Part shown: piece after piece, positions 7,098-12,407 of the stretch
How positions within the stretch are numbered: position 1 is the first letter of the stretch
Layout: every line of letters starts with the position of its first letter
Origin: Acidobacteriota bacterium
GTDB taxonomy: Bacteria; Acidobacteriota; HRBIN11
NCBI GenBank assembly: GCA_030550225.1
Contig: JAUQPV010000048.1
Coordinates: 1-12,407, forward strand
Direction: 5' to 3'
DNA length: 12,407 bases
The notes under the pieces: generated by a model
The model's input: the letters and a program-made list of their open reading frames with translations, nothing else
Database searches by the model: none
What the model was told of the DNA's origin: nothing
Position numbers and translations under genes: made by a program

Positions 7098-9512
7098 CTA
7101 AATATCCAGATTCCGGAACTCCAGGGCGTGGGTCAGGATGAACTCCCGTCGGGGTTCGACCTGTTCGCCCATGAGGACTGAGAACGTCTGGTCGGCCTCC
7201 ATGGCGTCTTCGATGGTGACCTGCAGGAGGGTCCGGGTCTCGGGGTTCATCGTCGTCTCCCAGAGCTGTTCGGGGTTCATCTCCCCGAGGCCCTTAAACC
7301 GCGTGATGGTGATCCCCTTCCGGCCGGCTTGGTCCAGGTATTCATAGAGCTCCAACCAGGAGCGGAACTCGTGGCGGTGCCCGTCGCCTGCTTCCAGGGT
7401 GAAGGCCGTCGCCCGAGCCAGGTCCGGCTGACGACTGTAAATCTCGACGACGGCCCCGTACTCCGGTGCGTCGATGAGTTCCCATCCGATGACCCGACCG
7501 TGGATGCCCCGTTCGAGGGACCGCAGGACGAGACGGTGAACGCCGTGCTCCGCATCGAACTCCCGGGCCGTCACTTGGTAGCCGTCGCTTTCCAGGACGC
7601 CGACCAGGTCTTGCACCCAACGGGCATCGGCCAGGGCCGAGCGGTCCGTCAGGCCGAAGGTGATCAAGCGGTGGATGAGGTCGGCCGGGTAGCCCTTCCG
7701 TTCGAGCCGTTCCAGGAATGGCCGGGCCAGGGCCAGGTCCATGAGGACCCCATGAAGCCGGTCGGAAGCGTAAGGTCGGCCGTCGACACGGACCTTGACG
7801 TTCTCCAAGGCCGTCTGGAGGAGCAGACGGCGGAGGTCCGTATCGTCCTTCACGTAGAACTCCCGCTTGCCCTTCTTGACCCGATACAACGGGGGCTGGG
7901 CGATGTAGAGGTGGCCGTTCTCGATGAGCCATGGCATCTGCCGGAAAAAGAAGGTCAGCAGGAGCGTCCGGATATGGCTCCCATCGATGTCGGCGTCGGC
8001 CATGATGATGACCTTATGGTAGCGGAGCTTGCTCAGGTCGTAGTCCTCGGGGTCGGCCCCGGCCCCGATAGCCTCGATGATGGCCGTGATCTCGTCGTTG
8101 GACAGGACCTTCTCGAGACGGGCCTTCTCGACGTTGAGGATCTTCCCCTTCAGGGGTAAGACGGCCTGAAAGCGGCGGTCCCGACCCTGCTTGGCCGAAC
8201 CGCCGGCCGACTCGCCCTCGACGATAAACAGCTCGCACAGCCGGGGGTCCCGCTCCTGGCAGTCGGCCAGCTTACCGGGGAGGCTACTCCCGTCGAGGGC
8301 GCTCTTGCGGCGGACGAGCTCCTTGGCCTTCTGGGCGGCTTCCCGGGCCCGGGCCGCTTCGACGGCCTTCTCGACGATGGCCCGGGCCGTGTCGGGATGC
8401 TCCTCGAGGTAGCGGACGATGGCGTCGTAGGCGATCGATTCGACGATCCCCTTGACCTCGGGGTTGCCAAGGCGGCCCTTCGTCTGGCCCTCGAACTGAG
8501 GCCGCAGGACGTTCGGGATCCACACCGACACGACGGCGACCAGGCCCTCCCGGACGTCGTCGCCCGTCAGGCCCGACAGCTTCTTCGGCAAGAGGTTCTC
8601 CCGCTGGGCGTACTGCTGAATAGCCCGCGTGATGGCCGACCGGAAACCCGTGACATGCGTGCCGCCGTCCTTCGTGGGGATCGAGTTGGCGTAAGAAAAA
8701 ACCTGCTCCTGATAACTGTCCGTGTACTGAAAGGCCAGATGGACGAGGACGCCGTCCTTCTCCCCACGGACCTCGATGGGCTCGGGGTGAAGGACCCGCT
8801 TGGTACGGTTAAATTCCGTCAGGAACTGGACGATGCCGCCGTCATACTGGAAAGTCTGTTGGCGACCCGTCCGCTCATCGATGAGCTCCAGCCGGAGGCC
8901 CCGGTTGAGAAACGCCAGCTCCCGAAGACGCTGGGCCAGGATCTCGGCGCTGAACTCGATCGTCTCCGTAAAAATTTGCGAGTCCGGCTTGAAGCGGACC
9001 TTCGTGCCCCGGCGCTGGGTCTCGCCGACGACCTGGAGGTCCTCGACGGGCTCCCCCCGCCGGTAGCGCTGGAAGTAGACCTTGCCGTCCCGCCAGATCT
9101 CCAGCTCCAGCCACTCCGACAGGGCGTTGACGACCGACACGCCGACCCCGTGGAGGCCCCCCGAGACTTTGTAGACGGAGCCGCCGAACTTGCCGCCGGC
9201 ATGCAGGGTCGTCAGGACGACTTCGGCGGCCGGCCGGCCGACCTCGGGATGGATGTCGACCGGGATGCCCCGACCGTTGTCGACGACCGAGAGGCTCCCG
9301 TCGACGTGGATCGTGACCTGAATCTCGGTACAAAAGCCAGCCTGGGCCTCGTCGACGCTGTTGTCGATGACCTCGTAAGCCAGATGATGAAGGCCCCGGA
9401 TATCGGTACTCCCGATGTACATGGCGGGGCGCTGGCGGACGGGTTCCAGACCCCGAAGGACCTGGATCGCTTCCGCCGTGTAACCCTGCACATCGGTCGT
9501 CTTCGTCGCCAT
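7098..9512 (-). CDS. gyrB: DNA gyrase subunit B
   Basis: GyrB is the ATPase subunit of the type IIA topoisomerase that introduces negative supercoils. The GHKL ATP-binding domain has EVIDNSVDEA (Glu47 and Asn51, equal to E. coli Glu42 and Asn46), VVDNGRGIPV (Asp78) and the lid GGKFGGSVYKVSGGLHGVG. The transducer domain follows. The TOPRIM domain has EGESAGG (Glu432) and MADADIDGSH (Asp506 and Asp508), which bind the catalytic magnesium. Between PLYRVKKGK and GLGEMNPEQLWETT (about residues 555-735) lies an insertion of roughly 170 residues, as in E. coli GyrB, which is also 804 residues long. This, together with QLWETTMNP, favours GyrB over ParE. A good Shine-Dalgarno (GAGGGGAGG) precedes the ATG. 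No gyrA, recF or dnaN is adjacent, so the gene stands outside the classic dnaA-gyrB cluster. Confidence 0.97.
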   Translation of the reverse strand: MATKTTDVQGYTAEAIQVLRGLEPVRQRPAMYIGSTDIRGLHHLAYEVIDNSVDEAQAGFCTEIQVTIHVDGSLSVVDNGRGIPVDIHPEVGRPAAEVVLTTLHAGGKFGGSVYKVSGGLHGVGVSVVNALSEWLELEIWRDGKVYFQRYRRGEPVEDLQVVGETQRRGTKVRFKPDSQIFTETIEFSAEILAQRLRELAFLNRGLRLELIDERTGRQQTFQYDGGIVQFLTEFNRTKRVLHPEPIEVRGEKDGVLVHLAFQYTDSYQEQVFSYANSIPTKDGGTHVTGFRSAITRAIQQYAQRENLLPKKLSGLTGDDVREGLVAVVSVWIPNVLRPQFEGQTKGRLGNPEVKGIVESIAYDAIVRYLEEHPDTARAIVEKAVEAARAREAAQKAKELVRRKSALDGSSLPGKLADCQERDPRLCELFIVEGESAGGSAKQGRDRRFQAVLPLKGKILNVEKARLEKVLSNDEITAIIEAIGAGADPEDYDLSKLRYHKVIIMADADIDGSHIRTLLLTFFFRQMPWLIENGHLYIAQPPLYRVKKGKREFYVKDDTDLRRLLLQTALENVKVRVDGRPYASDRLHGVLMDLALARPFLERLERKGYPADLIHRLITFGLTDRSALADARWVQDLVGVLESDGYQVTAREFDAEHGVHRLVLRSLERGIHGRVIGWELIDAPEYGAVVEIYSRQPDLARATAFTLEAGDGHRHEFRSWLELYEYLDQAGRKGITITRFKGLGEMNPEQLWETTMNPETRTLLQVTIEDAMEADQTFSVLMGEQVEPRREFILTHALEFRNLDI

Positions 9513-9676
9513 CGTCCTCCCCTCGTCGTGAAGCCGTCGTAGACCCCGCCGGGACTGACTCCATAAACAGAGCAGGGAATCACTCGAGAACGCCGGACGT
9601 CCCTGTCCGACCGGACCGCCGGCGGCGCCCGGCCCATATGGAGGCCTCTCAGGGCGGGTGAAAATTACGTCGATTT

Positions 9677-9705
9677 ATGATAGTCCCCCTGTCAGTTCGA
9701 TGCAA
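9677..9705 (-). promoter_or_regulatory. candidate gyrB promoter
   Basis: On the minus strand TTGCAT (9705-9700) and TATCAT (9682-9677) are separated by exactly 17 bases. The -10 matches consensus at five of six positions and the -35 at three. Transcription would begin near 9670, leaving a leader of about 160 bases before the gyrB start. Confidence 0.5.
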
Positions 9706-9711
9706 GGGGGA
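9684..9711. promoter_or_regulatory. inverted repeat over the gyrB promoter, operator-like
   Basis: TCCCCCT (9684-9690) and AGGGGGA (9705-9711) form a perfect seven-base inverted repeat with a 14-base spacer. It spans the -35 and the spacer of the candidate gyrB promoter. The geometry, about two helical turns between half-sites, suits a dimeric DNA-binding regulator. It could equally be chance in GC-rich DNA. Confidence 0.4.
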
Positions 9712-9843
9712 TCGGCCGCCGGATGTCTCTCCCCTGGGGATCGAATGCTGGAAGAAGCCGTCCCGACATCGTTCTCATGAACTGAGGGCTCTGTTAAGAT
9801 GAGTCCAGGGAGTCGGGCATGGTCGCCTCGTTAGAGAGCCTGT

Positions 9844-9909
9844 AAGGGCGACCCGGCGGGGGGGGGGAGTCTTAAGCCGATAGGGAGAGACAGACCGGGG
9901 TTCGCCCTT
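9844..9909 (+). ncRNA. possible structured RNA or long hairpin upstream of the M24 promoter
   Basis: AAGGGCGA (9844-9851) pairs perfectly with TCGCCCTT (9902-9909), and the next CCCGG pairs with CCGGG after a small bulge, giving about 13 pairs. The 38-base interior contains the run of ten G and a short GTCT/AGAC pairing. A promoter-like pair (TTCTCA, 17 bases, TAAGAT) would start a transcript near 9807 that includes it. Three T follow the stem, a weak terminator tail. It may be a small RNA, a leader structure or only a DNA cruciform. No known RNA family is recognised. Confidence 0.3.
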
Positions 9910-9937
9910 TGGGCACTGGACGGGTCCGGACTATAAT
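9909..9937 (+). promoter_or_regulatory. promoter of the M24 peptidase-TauE operon
   Basis: TTGGGC (9909-9914) and a perfect TATAAT (9932-9937) are separated by 17 bases. The predicted transcription start near 9944 lies about 87 bases before the ATG at 10031. The -35 touches the right arm of the hairpin at 9844-9909, so folding or protein binding there could affect promoter use. Confidence 0.6.
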
Positions 9938-10030
9938 GACTCCCCCTGCGAGCGGGCCCTTGGGTCATCTTAGATGCTCTTAGAACGTCGGGCACACCGC
10001 TGGGCGGGCCATGTACGGCGGAGGGACGGT

Positions 10031-11389
10031 ATGAAATACGGCTTTCGAGGCCTCAGGGGTGGTCCCCGGAAATTCCTTCTTCGAGCCCTGGGGTCAAGCC
10101 TGGGAACTGTCCTCTGGACGATGGAGATGGCATTCATGGTGCATTCGACGCATGGGGACCCAGTTCCGCCGGATGTCGGTCGGGCTCAGCAAGTCGCCTC
10201 CATCCAGGCGGCCCTCCGGGCGGCGGGCTTGGACGGCTGGCTCCTGGCCGACTTCCGAGGTCGGAACGTCCTGGCGAACCGGGTCCTCCGACGAGAGACC
10301 GAACAGATGGGCACGCGCCGGTGGTTCTACTGGATTCCGGCCCAGGGCGAACCCGTCCGCATCTGTCACGCCATCGAGCCCCGGTGTTTAGACGGTTATC
10401 CGGGCACCCTCCGGCTGTATGCCGGCTGGCGTCAGCTCCATGAGGCTCTCCATGAAGCTCTCCAGGGAGCCCGGCGGGTCGCCATGGAGTACTCGCCGAA
10501 CAACGACATCCCTTACGTGAGCCTCGTCGATGCGGGGACCGTCGAGCTCGTCCGGGGCTTGGGTGTCGAGGTCGTCAGCTCGGCCGACCTCGTCCAGCGC
10601 TTCGAGGCCGTTTGGACGGACGAACAGCGGGCCATGCACGTGGAGGCCGCCCGTCGGATCCTGCGAATCAAGGACCGGGCCTTTCTGTACATCCGGCAGG
10701 CCTTACTCCGGGGCCGGCCCATCACGGAGTACGACGTCCAGCAGTACATCTGGCGTCTGTACCGACAGGAGGGCCTCGTCGCCGACCATCCGCCCATCGT
10801 GGCCGTCAACCAGAACGCCAGCAATCCTCACTATGCCCCGACGAAGACCGAGCATGCCCCCATCCGGATGGGTGACCTCATCCTCATCGACCTCTGGGCG
10901 AAGCTGAACCGCCCGGGCGCCATCTATGCCGACACGACGTGGATGGCCTATGCTGGCAAGGAAGTCCCCCTGAAGTACGCCGAAATCTTCCAGATCGTCT
11001 ACGAGGCCCAGTCGGCGGCCTATGACCTGATCGTCCAGCGTTTTCGGGCCGGTCAACCCGTCTACGGCTGGGAGGCCGACGACGCCGCCCGGAACGTGAT
11101 CCGGCAGAAGGGCTACGAGGCTTACTTCATCCACCGTACAGGCCATAGCATCGGCCAGGAGGTCCACGGCAACGGGGCGAATTTAGACAATCTGGAGACC
11201 CGGGACGGGCGGCAACTCCTGCCGGGGACGGGCTTTTCCATCGAGCCCGGCATCTACTTGCCCGAGTTTGGCGTCCGGAGCGAGATGGACGTCTACCTGG
11301 ACCCCCAGGAGGGTCCGGTCATCACGACGGCGCCTCGGCAGACGGCCATCATCCCTCTCTTGAGCTGGCGTCCGGCGGCAGGCCCATGA
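10031..11389 (+). CDS. M24-family metallopeptidase (Xaa-Pro aminopeptidase-like)
   Basis: The protein has a creatinase-like N-terminal domain (about residues 60-210) and a C-terminal pita-bread M24 domain. All five metal ligands are present: Asp287 (LIDLWAKL), Asp301 (YADTTW), His372 (HRTGHSIGQEVHG), Glu405 (FSIEPGIY) and Glu418 (RSEMDVYL). It is therefore probably an active two-metal aminopeptidase or proline dipeptidase. I chose ATG 10031 (452 residues) because GGAGGG ends five bases before it; the frame extends upstream to an ATG at 9974 with no ribosome site. The first 40 residues or so (RKFLLRALGSSLGTVLWTMEMAFM) are basic then hydrophobic and may be an export signal. Alternatively translation begins at ATG 10136 (GGAG upstream), giving a cytosolic enzyme of 417 residues. 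It is the first gene of an operon with the TauE-like transporter, overlapping it by four bases. Confidence 0.88.
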   Translation: MKYGFRGLRGGPRKFLLRALGSSLGTVLWTMEMAFMVHSTHGDPVPPDVGRAQQVASIQAALRAAGLDGWLLADFRGRNVLANRVLRRETEQMGTRRWFYWIPAQGEPVRICHAIEPRCLDGYPGTLRLYAGWRQLHEALHEALQGARRVAMEYSPNNDIPYVSLVDAGTVELVRGLGVEVVSSADLVQRFEAVWTDEQRAMHVEAARRILRIKDRAFLYIRQALLRGRPITEYDVQQYIWRLYRQEGLVADHPPIVAVNQNASNPHYAPTKTEHAPIRMGDLILIDLWAKLNRPGAIYADTTWMAYAGKEVPLKYAEIFQIVYEAQSAAYDLIVQRFRAGQPVYGWEADDAARNVIRQKGYEAYFIHRTGHSIGQEVHGNGANLDNLETRDGRQLLPGTGFSIEPGIYLPEFGVRSEMDVYLDPQEGPVITTAPRQTAIIPLLSWRPAAGP

Positions 11390-12138
11390 TCGAGTCGGTG
11401 GCGGGATTCCTGGCGGCCGTCGGCGTCGGTTTTCTGGCTCAGCTCATCGACGGGACCCTGGGGATGGCGTACGGGACCGTCTCGACGGCCTTCCTCCTGA
11501 GCTTAGGGCTTCCTCCGGCTATCGCCAGCGCCAGCGTGCACACGGCCGAAGTCTTCACGAGCGGCGTCTCAGGTCTGTTCCATCTGCGATTTGGCAATGT
11601 GGACCGGTATCTCTTTCGGCGACTGGTCGTCCCAGGCGTCCTCGGGGGTATCCTCGGGGCTTATGTCCTGACGGCCATTCCGGGTCACCGGATTCGGCCC
11701 TTCGTGGCGGCCTACCTGACGGTCATGGGCGGCGTCATCCTATGGCGGACTCTGCGGGGGCCTTATCGGCGGCCGGCTCGAGCCGGGGCCGGCATCCCCC
11801 TTTTGGGTTTCGCCGGGGGATTCCTGGACGCCATCGGGGGCGGTGGTTGGGGACCGATCGTGACCTCGACGTTAGTCGCTCGCGGGAATCATCCCCGCCG
11901 CACCGTCGGGTCCGTCAACCTGGCGGAGTTCTTCGTGACCGTCGCCCAAGCGGCGACGTTCTTCGTCGTCCTGCGGCTCACCCACGGGCGGGTCGTCCTC
12001 GGCCTGATCGTCGGCGGCGTGATGGCCGCACCGGTAGCGGCCTATCTGGCCCGCCGGCTTCCGACGCGGCTCTTGATGGGCCTCGTCGGGGGCCTCATCG
12101 TCGTCCTGAGCCTGCGGGTCCTCATCGTGGGGCAGTAA
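11386..12138 (+). CDS. TauE/SafE-family membrane transporter
   Basis: This 250-residue polytopic inner-membrane protein has about seven or eight hydrophobic segments and the internal duplication of the family. The first half has FLAQLIDGTLGMAYG and ASASVHTAEVFTSGVSGLFHLRFGNVD. The second has GFAGGFLDAIGGGGWGPIVTSTLVARG and TVGSVNLAEFFVTVAQA. Family members export or import sulfite, sulfonates or related small organic anions; the substrate cannot be read here. Its ATG overlaps the TGA of the upstream M24 gene as ATGA, pointing to coupled translation from one mRNA, with no strong Shine-Dalgarno of its own. No sulfur-metabolism gene is nearby. The last codons (CAG TAA) form part of the first unit of an octamer repeat array, so the gene's end lies inside the repeat. 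Confidence 0.9.
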   Translation: MIESVAGFLAAVGVGFLAQLIDGTLGMAYGTVSTAFLLSLGLPPAIASASVHTAEVFTSGVSGLFHLRFGNVDRYLFRRLVVPGVLGGILGAYVLTAIPGHRIRPFVAAYLTVMGGVILWRTLRGPYRRPARAGAGIPLLGFAGGFLDAIGGGGWGPIVTSTLVARGNHPRRTVGSVNLAEFFVTVAQAATFFVVLRLTHGRVVLGLIVGGVMAAPVAAYLARRLPTRLLMGLVGGLIVVLSLRVLIVGQ

Positions 12139-12162
12139 GGCAGTAAGGCAGTAAGGCCATTC
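12131..12162 (+). repeat. octamer array GGCAGTAA over the TauE-gene stop codon
   Basis: There are three perfect copies of GGCAGTAA (12131-12154) and a diverged fourth unit (GGCCATTC). The TAA of the first copy is the stop codon of the transporter gene. The period is eight, so the copies run through different reading frames. Confidence 0.85.
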
Positions 12163-12180
12163 GGCGTTGGGTCCAAAGAG

Positions 12181-12232
12181 GACCGCAGACCATGGACTAT
12201 AGACCTGTTTCGGAAGCCCGGTTCGCTTCGTC
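12181..12232 (+). repeat. GACCnnn array plus dispersed core repeat, copy 2
   Basis: Four heptamers with fixed GACC (GACT in the third) and variable triplets GCA, ATG, ATA, TGT lead directly into the 31-base core (12202-12232), which matches 6968-6998 with two mismatches. Unlike copy 1 there is no facing nnnGGTC array on the right. Confidence 0.85.
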
Positions 12233-12242
12233 CCGAGACTTC

Positions 12243-12274
12243 GGCAGATGGGCAGTTCGGCAGGTCGGCAGATA
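12243..12274 (+). repeat. GGCAGnnn octamer array
   Basis: Four exact-period units begin GGCAG and end ATG, TTC, GTC and ATA. They share the GGCAG prefix, period and orientation of the GGCAGTAA array at 12131, 80 bases upstream, with the core repeat between them. Confidence 0.8.
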
Positions 12275-12322
12275 GGGCCACGGGACGGGAGAAGTCGTCA
12301 CCGGGGCCCAAAGCGCCTCGGG

Positions 12323-12357
12323 ATCCCATATCTCGCATCCTGTATCCCGTATCCTTG
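12323..12357 (+). repeat. ATCCnnn heptamer array
   Basis: Five units of seven begin ATCC (ATCT in the second) and end CAT, CGC, TGT, CGT and TTG. On the other strand this reads as GGATACG-like repeats. The period is uninterrupted. Confidence 0.8.
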
Positions 12358-12407
12358 AAACATCGTGCTTCCCGGGCGGGGGGACAGGTTGACTGGACGC
12401 CATTCTC

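Larger units (their letters stand above)
9513..9973. other. divergent regulatory region between gyrB and the M24 gene
   Basis: This stretch of 461 bases has no credible gene. It holds a probable minus-strand gyrB promoter overlapped by an inverted repeat (9677-9711), a short palindrome TCCCCTGGGGA (about 9729-9740), a possible plus-strand promoter (TTCTCA at 9772-9777, 17 bases, TAAGAT at 9795-9800), a run of ten G (9858-9867) inside a long hairpin (9844-9909), and the promoter for the M24 operon (9909-9937). Confidence 0.6.
12139..12407. other. non-coding mosaic of short-period repeats at the right end
   Basis: This stretch of 269 bases holds no credible gene. In order: the rest of the GGCAGTAA array, a GACCnnn heptamer array with the dispersed core (12181-12232), a GGCAGnnn octamer array (12243-12274), and an ATCCnnn heptamer array (12323-12357). 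After 12358 I see nothing clear except TTGACT at 12389-12394, which could be a -35 of a gene beyond the window. Confidence 0.75.

Noticed and set aside
8397..9542. Plus-strand open frame of 381 codons inside gyrB
   Set aside because: It is an antisense shadow of gyrB, common in high-GC genes; it has no motifs of its own.
9895..9912. tRNA T-arm-like GGGTTCGCCC
   Set aside because: No cloverleaf, anticodon arm or acceptor stem fits around it; the bases are better explained as the right arm of the long hairpin.
12131..12357. CRISPR array
   Set aside because: Units are 7-8 bases without spacers of 30-40 bases, and no cas genes are present.
12197..12403. Minus-strand open frame of 68 codons at the right end
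   Set aside because: It is read through the tandem arrays, and its sequence reflects the repeats rather than a protein family.

Overview
The window is high-GC, gene-dense bacterial DNA with seven complete protein genes and one gene cut by the left edge. There are no tRNA or rRNA genes, insertion sequences, CRISPR arrays or phage genes that I can recognise. The proteins are rich in Arg and Val and poor in Lys. GyrB carries the long extra domain near its C-terminus that is typical of E. coli-like gram-negative gyrases. Together with secreted and membrane proteins this suggests a GC-rich, possibly thermophilic gram-negative bacterium, perhaps Acidobacteriota-like. The taxonomic guess is weak.

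Layout. From about 4690 down to 1, four genes run on the minus strand: a DedA-family membrane protein, an RNA 3'-phosphate cyclase (RtcA), a large GT-C type membrane glycosyltransferase with a soluble C-terminal domain, and the start of an unrecognised gene. A divergent intergenic region (4691-4946) separates them from a secreted, probably membrane-anchored M1 metallopeptidase on the plus strand (4947-6905). That gene converges on gyrB (minus, 9512-7098). A 460-base divergent region then leads to a two-gene plus-strand operon: an M24 (Xaa-Pro aminopeptidase-like) metallopeptidase, overlapped by 4 bases (ATGA) by a TauE/SafE-family membrane transporter. The last 270 bases are non-coding. The genes are mostly housekeeping or generic envelope functions, and nothing ties them into one pathway.

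The most unusual content is between the genes. The gaps at 6906-7097, 12131-12357 and 3939-3991 are built from short degenerate tandem units with a strict period of 7 or 8 bases. Each unit has a fixed prefix of 4-5 bases followed by about 3 variable bases (GACCnnn, ATCCnnn, GGCAGnnn, GGTGTTn). In the gap between the M1 gene and gyrB, two nested pairs of such arrays face each other as inverted repeats around a central hairpin, making one imperfect hairpin of about 185 bases that fills the gap. A 31-base piece of that centre, with the GACCnnn array on its left, recurs downstream of the TauE gene with two mismatches. This looks like a dispersed, structured repeat family and is the main candidate for something undescribed.
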